Source: Helicostylum pulchrum
Taxonomy: Eukaryota; Mucoromycota; Mucoromycetes; Mucorales; Mucoraceae
NCBI GenBank assembly: GCA_025677825.1
Contig: JAIXMO010000005.1
Coordinates: forward strand, 1-64,000
Reading direction: 5' to 3'
Length of the DNA: 64,000 nt
In this document: positions 23,510 through 34,624 of the stretch, piece by piece
Numbering within the stretch: position 1 is the stretch's first letter
Layout of the letters: the number at the start of each line of letters is the position of its first letter
The notes under the pieces: generated by a model
What the model was told of the DNA's origin: nothing
Seen by the model: the letters and a program-made list of their open reading frames with translations, nothing else
Databases searched by the model: none
Program-made: the position numbers and the translations under genes

Positions 23510-25042
23510 ATGAAGGTAAAAGAAAAAAAAAAGAAAGGTTTAGTATACGGAATAGATATTTTAAAACCGTATACTAGTTGATTAGCAAGTCGTTAGAAAA
23601 GGATGCTTCGGGCTCTATTACGCTTCTCCCCGAAGAATTAGAAGACATGTGGCACGTTTACAATCTTATTTCAAAGGATGATTTGATCAAGGCAACAACT
23701 ATTAGGTAAAGATATAGTTAAAAATAAGAAAGAGGAAAAAAAAAAGTGTATTAAGTATGTAAGATAATAGACGTCTTCAGTCAGAAAGTTCAACTGGTTC
23801 TACTTCCAGTCAACGTGTTCGACTTAACTTGACAGTAACTATTGAAAGCGTTGATTTCGATCCTAATGTAGGTTTACTGCGTATTAATGGTAAAGTAGCT
23901 CAAGAAAATCAATATGTCAAGGTGAGTTTTTTTCTTTTTTTATAAAAAAAGAAAAAAAAATTGACGTCATTTTTATTGTTGTAGATGGGTAGTTATCATA
24001 CAATCGACCTTGAATTGAACCGTAACTTTACTTTGTTTAAACCTGAATGGGATACAATTGCTTTGGAGCGTATACAGGATGCGTGCGATATTACAAAACA
24101 AGCAGATGTAGCAGCTATTGTGTGTCAAGAAGGGTTAGCGAATATTTGCTTTTTGACACAGCATATGACGATTGTACGTCAACGTATTGAAAGTCCTATT
24201 CCCAGAAAGAGAAAAGGGTCTGTTACTAACCACGACAAGGTAAAAATATATACTTGTACATAAAGAAATGTAGGTATTAAAGTATGTGTGCGTATAGGGT
24301 CTTACAAGGTTTTATGAACAAATCTATCAAGGTATTCTTCGTCACCTTCATTTCGATGTTGTAAAAGCAATTATTATTGCAAGTCCTGGATTTGTTAAGG
24401 ATCAACTTTATACATATATTTTCGATCAAGCAGTAGTAAGTTTTTATATATACAAGTAGGAATTGTGTTGCGTGCAATTTTTTGTTTATTAACAACTTAG
24501 TATAAATATAGAAAACAGACAATAAATTAGTTATGGAGAACAGATCAAAGTTTGTATTGATTCATTGTTCTAGCGGTCACAAACATGCTTTAACTGAAGT
24601 AATGCAAGATCCAGCAGTACAGGCAAAATTAGCAGATACAAAGGCAGCTCGTGAAGTACAGGCTCTGGATAAGTTTTATGAAATGATGAATAATGATCCT
24701 GATAGAGCGTTTTATGGGTTTGATCATGTTGTTAAAGCAAATGATAGAGGCGCTATTGGTACGTTAATGGTGACGGACGAGTTGTTTAGATCGGCGGATA
24801 TTGCTACACGTAAAAAGTATGTTTCGCTTGTGGAACAGGTGAGAGCTCAAAATGGAACTGTATTTGTGTTTTCTAGTATGCATCCTTCAGGCGAACGTAA
24901 GTTGTTGATTTTCTTAAAAAAAAAAGGAAGCAAATAAATACTAAATATTTGTAATTATATAGAATTAAATCAATTAACTGGTGTTGCGGCTATTTTAACG
25001 TTTCCTTTACCTGATATTGAAGATATAGAATTAGACGAGTAA
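23510..25042 (+). CDS. DOM34: Pelota/Dom34, ribosome-rescue factor
   Basis: eRF1-like protein that with Hbs1 recognises stalled ribosomes and triggers no-go and non-stop decay. Exons: 23510-23515 (only Met-Lys), 23590-23705, 23771-23921, 23985-24239, 24298-24435, 24512-24896 and 24963-25042, totalling 376 residues (human PELO 385). The N domain begins SLEKDASGSITLLPEELEDMWH, typical of Pelota. The central domain has VVKAIIIASPGFVKDQ. The C domain has FGFD-like YGFDHVVKANDRGAIGTLMV and VFVFSSMHPSGEQL, and the tail is acidic. The tiny first exon is a deduction: it needs acceptor GCAAG at 23589, and a longer first exon ending at 23542 would also fit. A perfect CRE (TGACGTCA, 23962-23969) sits in intron 3. 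Confidence 0.93.
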
Positions 25043-25157
25043 ACGAAAAAAAATAATATATATATATAGAAAGAAAAAAGAAAAAAAAGTATACATGTAT
25101 AATATTTACAATCTTTTTTTATTTATTAAATATCAATAAAAAAAAAGAAACTTGTAA

Positions 25158-26120
25158 CTACATATTTACTTCTTCTCCAAATAATGCAGCGGCAGCTTGA
25201 GCAACGACAGCTTGAGCAGCAGCTTGAGCCGCAGCATAATTCATTGCTAGAATACCATCAATTGCAGCTAATATGTCTGCTTCCCACCAACCCATTTCGT
25301 AATCCACTAACCCAAACCTTTCTAATTTATCTGCCCATGAAACTACCATCTCTCTTAGACTGTATAAATGTTGATCTGTTAATCGTTCTGTATCACTACT
25401 TGGTTCATGTCGTTGTGCAAGTGCATAAAGCCAGCAATTATTAAGTCCGGCCCAAAATTGTTCTCTATCAATAGCATTATATGGATGATCATCGGAAGTA
25501 AGGCCTTTTTAAAAGCATGTTAGTTTTTTTAGTTGGCAAGTTAAAAATTTAAAAATAAAGACTGTACCTAATTGCTCACAATGATCAACTACTGCGCCTG
25601 TAGCTTTACTTAGTGTTTGAAATCCACTCACCATATTTCGCTGTTCTACGTGATCTAGTGTGTTTTTTAATTGTTTTTGAATTTCTTCAAATGTTGTGAT
25701 AGGGGTAGGTGCAGGTGGATCTAATGCAATTGCGGTATCAGTGTGTGTGTCATTATTTGTATTTGTAGTTGTTGTAGTTGTAGGAGTATCGGGTAAGGAT
25801 TGTGAAAGACTAGTAGGTTGGGTAGTCGGAGCATCCGGTGTAATTGGCGGTGGCTTGACCAGGGTATCATCCTTTAATTCATGTGTTGATAGGTCCTCCG
25901 ATTTCACTAGAGTCGTATCTTCTATTGTTACATCTATCATGGTTGTATCTTGGTCTTGTATTGTACTACTTTGAAGATTATTACAAGGATTCAGGACACT
26001 CGTCTTTCCTTCTTGTTTAACAAGTTGAGTCAACGTGGAATCTTGAGTTGCCTCAACTATCGTTGTATTTGGTGGTGGTGGTGGTGGTGGTTGGGTTGTT
26101 GATTCATTAGACATTGTCAT
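25158..26120 (-). CDS. Uncharacterised fungal protein, Pro/Thr-rich N-terminus
   Basis: Two exons (25568-26120, 25158-25504) join in phase to 299 residues. The first 140 residues are low-complexity (Pro run, Thr runs, Asp/Thr-rich). Then a compact, probably helical region follows with ITTFEEIQKQLKNTLDHVEQRN, and FWAGLNNCWLYALAQRHEP, and LVDYEMGWWEADILAAIDGIL. It ends in an alanine-rich helix (AAAQAAAQAVVAQAAAALF). Trp-rich conserved-looking blocks and a clean splice support a real gene. No function is recognised. It is convergent with DOM34; 115 bp separate the two stop codons. Confidence 0.75.
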
Positions 26121-26160
26121 TTATATATATATATATCTTTGTTTTAAGTTTGTTGTTTAG

Positions 26161-26203
<43 letters not shown>

Positions 26204-27741
26204 GGTTTTTTTTTTGTATGTGTTGTATATATTCTATAAAGGGTGGAGTGGGGTGGAGTGTGTATATGTGTTCAGAGTTAATATTTTAATGAAACACGGG
26301 ATTTCTAATAACAGTGTTTTTTCTCTATTTCAAGAGGGTTTACAAGGTTATGATTTTTTCTTAATTTTTTTTATCTTTCTTTTTTGTATTAAAAAAAAAA
26401 AAGAAAAAAAAAAGAAGAAACGATAAAAAAAATGAAGGTGCCGGAGACTGGGGGTAAGTGTTGAGTTACCAGGCAGCAGCAAAATAGCGGAATCTTAATA
26501 GATTTTTTTAAGTATCACTTACCATTTTCAGTTTGTTTTGATATTCAACGTTTTCGAGGGGGGTAGCAAATCAATTTTATTTTTTTAAAAAAACGATCTC
26601 AAAAGTTAATCCGAAACATAATCAATCGTTTCTTTTTTTCTTCACATGTTACTAGAAAATATAGATGGTATCAAACAAGGCAAGGAGGAAAAAAAAAAGT
26701 AGGAAAAGTAACTGGTTCTTATCAATTGAGATAAATGGGTCTTTGCATGAATCCATAATTGTAAAACCATTTTTTGACAGCTAATAAATATTTTATGCGT
26801 GTATCCAGGGGGACCAGGAAATTTAAAAAAAAATCTTTTTTGGTTGTGTTTGATCCAGCGATAACAAAAAAAAAAGGGGGTAACCATAGCAACCATCCAT
26901 GTTCGGGGGGGGGGTGTGTTTTTGAACTTTGTAAAGGCATTCGAAATTTCTGGGAGACTTTACACACCTGGTTACTAATGTTACAAAAAAGGCAAGTCAG
27001 AATTTTTTCTCTTTAAAATCAGATATTCTAAAATATAAGCTTACGTCTAAACGTCTACTAGTTTTTAATACTAGGAAATAAAATGTGTAACTAATACAGA
27101 TATATCAGCATACATTTATTTATTTGATAATTGTTATCATACCGACGACAAAAAAAAAAAAGTTTCAATGGGCATGTTATCATGATGAATTATCCTAAGT
27201 GAGTGATAAAAAGTAAATGTAAGTTTTATTTACTGTAAATGACGGGCTTGCTACAGGGCCTCAAGCTATCTTACCGGTAACTAGATAAATTAGCTGTGTT
27301 TGTACATGCTAAACCCTGTTCTCACTAAAACCCTCTTAAAAACTTTTCAAGAGGTGAAAAAAAAAACGTGAGAGGGAAAGAGGACCAAAGGGTAGCATCA
27401 GGTTGAAATTATAGAGTAAGAGCCCAAGTAGAGCAAGAGTATTTCTATAAAATAAAAAAATAAGTATCATATACGAAAATTTCCCCTTTTATGTATTAAA
27501 CTGATACTTTCCACCCTTTTTTTTTTCTTGTTTGAATATAGAAATGCATTTGCCAGTTAATTATGAAGGAGAAAAAGTAAAGAAGAAAGAAAGAGATTGT
27601 TTGTTTGTTTTTTTAAAAAAAAACTTGCCCTTTAAATAGGCAGCAGTTACTTTGGTTGTTTGAAAATTTTATAGCTGACAACAGTTTACGTAGAGAGGAT
27701 CACTGATCTAATAAACTATCCAAGAAATAATGTGTTAATAT
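26121..27741. other. Intergenic region with a TG microsatellite and G run
   Basis: Holds a (TG)n microsatellite (26164-26196) just upstream of the preceding gene, and long A tracts. GTTCGGGGGGGGGG ends a 10-G run at 26905-26914; the same GTTCG-plus-G-run occurs at 34591. No convincing coding segment was found. Several minus-strand ORFs around 26640-26970 are low-complexity and overlap each other. Confidence 0.45.
26164..26196. repeat. (TG)n microsatellite
   Basis: About 16 consecutive TG units near the 5' side of the uncharacterised gene at 25158-26120. A simple-sequence repeat, likely length-variable. Confidence 0.85.
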
Positions 27742-27922
27742 TTGAAAAATGAAGATATCAAGATTTTATACCGTAAAGCTGAACGGCATAGATGTTGTCG
27801 TATTAAGTGGTGTTCTGTAATTAGTATTTACCATTTCATTATAACTAAATCTTCTCTTCGCCTATTAATACTTAATAACATGGTCTCCTGTTTTTTTTTC
27901 CTGTACCCCATTTTTCCCGAAA

Positions 27923-28365
27923 GGGGGGGGGGGAGGTTTAGAAAAAGAAGAAGATTTAGGCCGTTCCATCAAGACTCTAGAATTCCTCTCGTCGCCTTGG
28001 GTGATGTCGCCTGGCCGTCCGCAATGAGGGGTACACTTACTGGTTTGGCACGCAGATCGGTAAAGGTGTTGAAAAAGACAGAGAGCGACGGTTTGCTGGT
28101 TAGAGACCCAATAACTGAGTTCAGGACTTCAAGAGTAAGTGATCTCGTATTTTTTTTTTCTAATTAAAAAAACTAGGTTTGCTCAAACTGTCACAACAGG
28201 ACTGAAAACATACAGATAAATGATATTCCTTTGTTCGGTGTCGTGCGTTGTGGAGACTGTGACACTCTTTGGCAAAGAGACATCAACGCGGGAAGGAATA
28301 TGCATTACATAGCGTGGAATGTCATACATCACCATGAAATTCCTCGTATGTTTAGAAGAAATTGA
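27923..28365 (+). pseudogene. Fanzor/TnpB-like (OrfB) RNA-guided nuclease, C-terminal fragment
   Basis: Coding remnant with an intron still spliceable: open frame to 28134 (reading back to the G run at 27923), GTAAGT donor at 28135, acceptor CTAG at 28176, then 28177-28365. Translation runs VALGDVAWPSAMRG, a basic segment ARRSVKVLKK, EFRTSR joined across the intron to VCSNCHNR, then VRCGDCDTLWQRDINAGRNM and a stop. EFRTS-x-x-CSxC...CxxC...RDxNAxxN is the zinc finger plus RuvC-III signature of TnpB and eukaryotic Fanzor proteins. RuvC-I, RuvC-II and the N-terminal RNA/DNA-binding parts are absent; upstream DNA does not read as coding. So it is a 5'-truncated relic, about 130 codons of an expected 400-700. 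Confidence 0.75.
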
Positions 28366-29130
28366 AGTTACTTTTTTAAAGCAGGTAAGTTTCTAAATAA
28401 AACGTTTCGATGGAAACAAAAAGAACTAACTTTCCTTTTTTTTTCGGAACATAGTAATTTTCTTTCTTCGTTTCGGTTATTTTTTCTCTTTTGGCACTTC
28501 CTTTTTTTTCTCTCTTTTTTCACTTAACTTTTTTTTCTCTCTTATTTAAACTTAACTTTTTTTTTCATTTATCTTACAAGTGTTGATTTTTTCCTCTTGA
28601 ATAAAGTTCTTCACACATACGTACATCACATATTGGTTGACTAGGCATTACCCATATTTTTGGCTACTCGTCTTCTAGGAAGTTTAGATTGCGTATGATG
28701 CAATATATCAAAAGAATCAATAAGCTCCCCAATAATGTTATTAACAATGATAATATAACCCGACAAATTGCCTGTAATCTTCTCCACGAGCAAGATATTA
28801 CGACATATAGAAGTCGACAAATACTACTTGTAATCATTGTCATATTCAAAACCATCGGTAATGCTGGGTTCTTGGCCGTAATCAGCGACAGAATGTTCTT
28901 GACTTCGCAAAAATGAACTTTTAAAACATTTCAGTAAATAAGAAAAATACAGGACAGTTTAATATTAATTTATGTATGAATACTTACTAGTTCTGTAATG
29001 TTTGTTTACGTAATATTCATTGATGAAAGGTTCCAATCCGCACGATTGGCATGATACGGACGAATTTATGTAATTTTATAAATACCAGTTTTTTTTTTAG
29101 TTCGGATAACTCTCTTTTCTTTTGCAAATC

Positions 29131-29162
<32 letters not shown>

Positions 29163-29245
29163 TACAAATAGTTAGGTAAGTATTTTACCTTAAGATGAAT
29201 GGATGTATTCATTACTAAAAAAAACTTATATATTTGTTTGCTAGA
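28366..29245. other. Intergenic DNA after the Fanzor-like fragment
   Basis: T-rich stretch, then a 75-codon plus-strand ORF (28689-28916; NNDNITRQIACNLLHEQDITTYRSRQIL) with faint helix-turn-helix character but no recognised family. A (TTA)n run lies at about 29130-29162. If Fanzor-like elements carried a guide RNA and a right end here, neither is recognisable by eye. Confidence 0.4.
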
Positions 29246-29772
29246 ATGTACAGCTTTGACGGTTACGCCTTGGTAAGTTTTGTTTATAACTGAAATAACG
29301 TTAAAGACAAACAATCGTAAATGTATGCCTTTAGTTTAGACATCATCCGTAAATTATTACACGAGGTAAGTAATCTAACATTTTATCAGTATGATTTATT
29401 CTTGTTCCTATTGCTAACTATTCCTCTCTTTATCATAGTGTACATACTAACAGTACTCTTAACAGTCAAAAATGCGCCAAGCATTTCTTACATGGCAATA
29501 TATACAATTCTAGCTATGATACTACTACGCCGTATAACTAATTATATCTCACTTATAGACGTGCTTTTGGTGTCCACTACGAAGTAGCAGGTTACACTGA
29601 TAGTTTCAGCGGTTTCTCACTGAAGATCAATCGACTAAACTGCCTGAGGCATTCCTATAACCGCCTGAAGCATCCCAGCAACTGCCTGAAGCATCCCTGT
29701 ACTGAATTTAGCGCATTTTTTTTTAGTTTTTTAGTTTTTTTTTCGCCCCGAAATATCTCTGTTAAACCATAA
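29246..29772 (+). CDS. Possible small spliced gene with a 7-residue repeat
   Basis: Candidate exons 29246-29272, 29340-29365 and 29559-29772 are joined at two GTAAG donors with TTTAG and TTATAG acceptors. Phases close to an 88-residue protein starting MYSFDGYALTSS and continuing RRAFGVHYEVAGYTDSFSG. Immediately after comes a 21-bp tandem repeat that is in frame and encodes NCLRHSY, NRLKHPS, NCLKHPC. A hydrophobic, Phe-rich tail closes it. No family is recognised. Frame continuity through two introns and an in-frame repeat argue for coding. The short length and gene-poor setting argue for caution. It could be part of a decayed element. Confidence 0.35.
29638..29700 (+). repeat. 21-bp tandem repeat, three copies
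   Basis: Three adjacent units of the type AAC(T/C)GCCTGA(A/G)GCAT(C/T)CC plus three bases. They are in frame with the candidate spliced ORF above and differ at a few positions, so not a very recent duplication. Confidence 0.8.
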
Positions 29773-31504
29773 GTGGAAATTTTTCTTTCGTAATTTTTTT
29801 AGCCAGGTGTGTAGGCCGTTTAACGTTTTGCAGATCGATTTTATTATTTAAATTCTGATTCGCTAATTCTGCTTTGATAACCATCATTGAACTTACATTA
29901 TAATTCTGTGTTCACACATTTAACTACACTCGAAAACATAGACAGCTAAAGCCATAGATCTTGTATATCTCTTCACTTACAGAAAAACAAAGTTTTATTA
30001 TTACTTTCAAACAATCAGACAACAAAGGACTAAAGTTCAAAGCTATATTTTGATAAAGATTTGATGTATTGCAATGGACTAGATAGCTGTACGGTGACTA
30101 TGAAAGTTAGAATCTGTCAAGGGATGCGTAACGACTCATAAACTAATGCTTGAAATGGATGGCTATCCATACTTTACCGTCGTTAGAAAATCAACGCAGC
30201 GAGGACTAGATATTTTTACGTTTTACAACCTGTGTGTTTATCAATCATCTATTAAATAAAGGGATTTTACGAGTGATTTCAGCACACAGATATTTGAGTC
30301 CTTTTTTTTGTCCTGTCCCATACGGTGTATATAAGAACAAGAAAATAAGCTTCTTTTTGTGAGATCTCGAACATTAGGACAGGTTCAAATATAAGATTCG
30401 CCGCGTAAATCATTAACATGTCCCGGAGTCATATGAATACTTAGCTTAGAAAGACGTAGGGAAGAAAGGAAATATTTTTTATTAAGTACCTAATATCGTT
30501 AAAGAAAATTAAGCGTAACACACTGAGCATGCATCGACACTTTGCGAGCAATAAAAACCTCGCTTGATACCGATAACAATGTTACCGGTGGCAACCTTAC
30601 GGATGTTTTTGTAAGCTGTAAAAATCGAGAGAGTAAAAAACACACACACACACACACATTTTATTTAGATAGGGAAAAACTAGCGGCAAACGGTTTTTTT
30701 TTTCTAAACCAATTGTCTTTTCTCCTTTGGTGGAGATTTTTCTTCTTTTATAAAGACTTTGCAACCATACTTTATTTTAGCCGCGCAAAAATTAAAAATT
30801 AGATAGTTGCATAGAATCATTTTAGATATGTTAATCTATTGTTTGAAAGTAGCAGCCTTATAAATATAACTATACAATTATAAAAAGAAGCCCATTAAGC
30901 GTTTCTTCCTCTTTTTTTTTAGAAAAAAATAAATAAATAAAGTCCTGCGTGTAAGAAAAAATATTATTTATATAAGACTGAAATTTCCCTTAATCCAAGT
31001 TACTGGTTAGCATTATTTCAACAAGTTTACTCGCTTAATATCCCACTCAGTATCCTTATAATAAAGGTATAGTACATTTGATATATTTTGTTCTAATGTT
31101 GACAGCTGTAATTATGTAATGTGTGCATGAAAGAAAAGTACGACGCTGAAGAGTATCCTTATAAGGCTTTTCAAATCACGGGCCTTTTGTCCTACAGTTT
31201 CACCTTTTGACAAAAACTCGTATGCCGCGAAGTAGATATGGTCGCACTAAACTGTTTTCGCAAAGAACAGTCAAAAAGACTTATGATATCATCCATTTCT
31301 CACTTTTGAATAAATACAAGGTCAAAAATAAAAGAGGCGTCTCTTTTTTTTCTTTATTTTTTTCACCTACCTTCATTACCTTTTATTTTAACTTTATAAC
31401 AAATAGCAAATTTTTTATAAGCATCAACTTTTTTAAAAGCACCAATTTCTTTAAAGCACCAATTTTTTTTTTCCTCTTTTTATATATATAAAAAGTTAAT
31501 AACC
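29773..31504. other. Intergenic region, low-complexity with short repeats
   Basis: Includes an A/C microsatellite near 30640-30658 and a 39-codon open stretch near 30140-30260 (MDGYPYFTVVRKST) without partners. Tandem AGCACCAATTT units lie at about 31437-31470. No supportable gene. A 94-codon ORF at 31207 has a basic start (RMPRSRYGRTK) but dissolves into low-complexity Phe-rich sequence. Confidence 0.4.
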
Positions 31505-32005
31505 ATGGACTATATGTACAACTGTTTTAAAAACTTGAAGGAGACTTTCAAGGACTATCAAGTATATGCTAGTAGTTACGACCCTCACTAGTATGCACAT
31601 CATGCCAAAGTCTCCGAGTATAAATCCCACTATTATGCACCTAAGGTTACAGACAGTATGGAGAGACTTTTGAAGGCTCCTGTATCACGAAAGGAGCGTA
31701 TGAAGACATTAACCAGTAACATTGCGGATAATGTAACACACACTTTTACTTACGGAGCTTTCGCAGCAGCAAGTTTTATCTACCCCAAAAAGACCCGTTC
31801 CTCCTCTGATGATTGTACAGATACATATGACACCGACATCCTATCTAGGGCTACATGTATCGATGAATTTGGAAACCAATATCCTCCACAAAGGCCTTTG
31901 GACGATTCTTGGGGTTTAGTTGATTACGATGATTTATCGGTTGTATTCAAAAATACCAACCCTCCACCAAAGCCTCCAAGAAGGGCCATGAATTTACGCA
32001 AGTAA
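31505..32005 (+). pseudogene. Uncharacterised single-exon gene broken by one stop (or starting internally)
   Basis: From ATG 31505 the frame encodes MDYMYNCFKNLKETF, meets TAG at 31589-31591, and continues in the same frame to TAA at 32003-32005 (167 codons). Sequence on both sides of the stop has the same character (Tyr/His/Ser-rich: VYASSYDPH, then YAHHAKVSEYKSHYYAP), so the stop looks like one substitution in a formerly continuous ORF. If translation starts at Met 31658 a 115-residue protein remains. The C-terminal half ends in a Pro-rich, SH3-ligand-like NPPPKPPRR. No family is recognised. No intron. Confidence 0.5.
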
Positions 32006-32040
32006 TTTGTTATATTTTACCAAAAAAAAAGCTTTCTCGA

Positions 32041-32130
32041 GATTTTGTTTCAATCAAAAATCACACCTAATTTGTTTCAACCAAAAATCTCTCTAGATTT
32101 GTTTCAGTTAAAAATCTCCCAGATTTGTTT
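32041..32130 (+). repeat. About 27-bp tandem repeat, 3.5 copies
   Basis: Units of the form TTTGTTTCA(A/G)(T/C)(C/T)AAAAATCTC plus variable bases repeat at 26-29-bp spacing immediately downstream of the broken gene at 31505-32005. They read LFQxKIS in one frame, but with no supported ORF. Probably a 3' UTR or non-coding minisatellite. Confidence 0.7.
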
Positions 32131-32759
32131 AAAACACATTATTCGGTTCACTTTATTTTACAGAAAGAACGTGATAAAAAAATTACATATATTCTCCAGT
32201 GCACATAACAACTTTAATAAACACATATTTTTTTTATCCTCTATATTATATTATCCCTCCGTAAATAAAACTCTTTTATTCTTAACCTTTCTCAAACTTG
32301 AGTCTAAATAATTTTTTAAAGTCGCTGTTAACCTTACTTTGAGAAGAAAGAAAATATATACTTTGATTCGAACCTATAACAACAACAAAAACTTGTTTTA
32401 TTTGGACTAACTACGCAGTTATTACGTGTAATAATCTAAATCCTCTCTTGCCGGTGGAAGCCGTGTTCGTTACGGCGATATAGAGAATAAAGGTTCACAT
32501 ACAGGAAGAAGCTTTGCAGTGATACTCCGTAGCTTCAAAAGTAGTAAAGTAGCGGCTCAATTGAAGGGCGTTGAATTAAGGGTAGGCTCTATTTAAGAGT
32601 GTATTTCTCGACCCCCCGCTTTAACATATAATAATCTAGTGTATTAAAGAACAAAAGGGCAGATATAACTTCGAATAATTTAGTTTCATAGTCTAATAGT
32701 AAGTTTATTTATAACAATATTTTTTTTTCTTCAGCCTTGGATATAAACTAATAAGAACC
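32131..32759. other. Intergenic region carrying two copies of the GGCTC-ATTTAAGGG motif
   Basis: GTAGCGGCTCAATTGAAGGG (32549-32568) and GTAGGCTCTATTTAAG (32582-32597) lie within 50 bp, followed by a C run and CTTTAACATA (32612-32627). The same motif recurs at 34641 and, inverted, at 61293. No gene is seen. Confidence 0.5.
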
Positions 32760-34503
32760 TCAGTTTGTTCGCACAGATCGAATATTTAACTTTTCATTTT
32801 CATCTTGTTTAATATTTTCATCTGGTTTAATATTTTTTTCTTTCATATCATGTATTGCTGCCAAGCGATACTTATAATTGTTTCTACTCGAGTAAGTTCT
32901 ATTGCAAGGGGCACAATGTTTCTTCTTATCATTCATTTTGGGAATAATATCGCGATTAATCTGCGGTGCTTTACGGTTCAGTCTTGGTAGTTTAATGCCA
33001 TGAATACTGTACAAATGTATTTTATAAGCTGATTTACTAGCGTATGTTTTGTCACAGGCTGTGCAAACGCTGTTTATTTCGTCAATAGCAGGTATCTCAT
33101 TACGATTAACACGCTTTGACAACGATTCAGTTTGACCGGAGTTTATATGGTGATATTTAAACAAATGACTTTGATAGCTCTGCAATGTCTTGTATACTTT
33201 ATCGCAACTATTACAATACTTTTTTAGAAAGTCCACAACAGGCGTTATATTACTATTTATAAAAGGTCTCTTGGTAACAGTCATATTATGAACCCTAATC
33301 ATATGGAGTCGGTATACTTCTTTTCTCTGAAATGTTTTATCGCATAAAGTACAATGGTTATTTGGAATATTAACATCTGAATCATCGGCAGTTAGAAAAT
33401 AGTCGAGTGGCTTGATACCATGGATTTTATCCAAATGAATATGATATAAACTTTTCCGCAGGAAAACTTTATGACAATCAGCGCAATATCTCTTAAGCCT
33501 AATGCCTTCCTTACTAGGGCTCTTACAATCTATTCCTTGATAAAGTTCTGCGGTTTCCTCAAGATGAGTGGAAGACGGATGCTGTAAATAGACATTTCTA
33601 TTAGTAAGCGTCATATCGCAGGCAATACAATAATTATTCTTAGCATTAATGCTTGGTATTAGATCAGGACAAGAGGGTAGTTTTGTATGATGTATTCTTC
33701 GTAAATGAGAAATAAACTGAAACTTTTTTCTATACATCATATCACATACTTTACAATAAAGACGTATCGAGTCAAAATTGCCCGGTTCCGAGTAAACATT
33801 TGGTACAATCATTTCGTGAAATTTAACTAAATGGTGTATATAAGATTTCTTGGTATCATACGTTTTCATACAAGCATCACAATACAAGCTTAAAATATCA
33901 ATTGTTGGCTTCATATTTTTTGGATTGCGTGATCTTGATGGTCTAAGATGCGACATATGATGGACGTTAACCAAATGACTACGGTAGCAGGTTCGCCCCT
34001 TGAATATAAAGTTACGTGACAGACAGTAATTATTTGGATCGTTAGCATCAGGTGTTTTCGACGGGTTCGGTTTTGGTCTAATAAGTGGAATACGAATATT
34101 ATTTAGAATGACCATATGTCTGCGATATAAATAAGTAGTTACAAATCCCTTGTTGCAAACATTACAGCAAAGGGTTTTGAGGTTGATAATCGGTATTTCT
34201 CTAGTTTTGTGAGAGTGAAGTTCATGATCAAGAAAAGATTTTACAAATTTAAAAGTGATGTTACATATACTACAGTGTCTATTTTTGACGTCTGCCAATA
34301 AAGATTTATAATGAGTATCAGGTCGTGTAAAAAAATTTCCTATCCCTCCCTCCATATACATTCCCTTTTCAACACTTACTACTTTCATACTTGCTAATCT
34401 CTAAAAAAGGTACTTCAATTTTCGCTGGCAAATACAAAACGCATTTCGAAGTTTCTTTAGTGTCTTCATTTTCTTGCTTAATGTAGGATTTTGTTCTTGG
34501 CAT
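32760..34503 (-). CDS. Multi-C2H2 zinc-finger protein
   Basis: Best model: exon 34380-34503 (ATG at 34503, beginning MPRTKSYIKQENEDT), an 88-nt intron with GTAAGT and TTGGCAG, then exon 32760-34291; 551 residues. An intronless start at 34388 (542 residues) is the alternative. About ten C-x2-C...H-x3-5-H fingers are spaced through the protein, e.g. CSICNITF, CNVCNKGF, CDACMKTY, CKVCDMMY, CADCHKVF, CTLCDKTF, CNSCDKVY, CTACDKTY. They are long-linker fingers, unlike the TGEKP-linked type. One finger (YCLSRNF) lacks its second Cys and the last has Arg for the first His. Likely nuclear and nucleic-acid-binding. It lies in the accessory zone, so it could be lineage-specific. Confidence 0.75.
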
Positions 34504-34624
34504 ATTGTTTAATGAAGGATGAAGAAAGTTTTTTTTCCTATCAAATGTCTTTTTTGTTACACTAAGAATATTCAGACACTTATGAAACGCGTTCGGGGGG
34601 GGGGGGGGTAAAGCGGCATATATT

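Noticed and set aside
26640..27016. Overlapping ORFs of 80-85 codons on both strands
   Set aside because: They overlap each other, are rich in Phe/Lys from homopolymers and have no splice partners.
32360..32395. tRNA B-box-like GGTTCGAATC on the minus strand
   Set aside because: The T-arm does not pair and no acceptor, D-arm or A box could be built around it.
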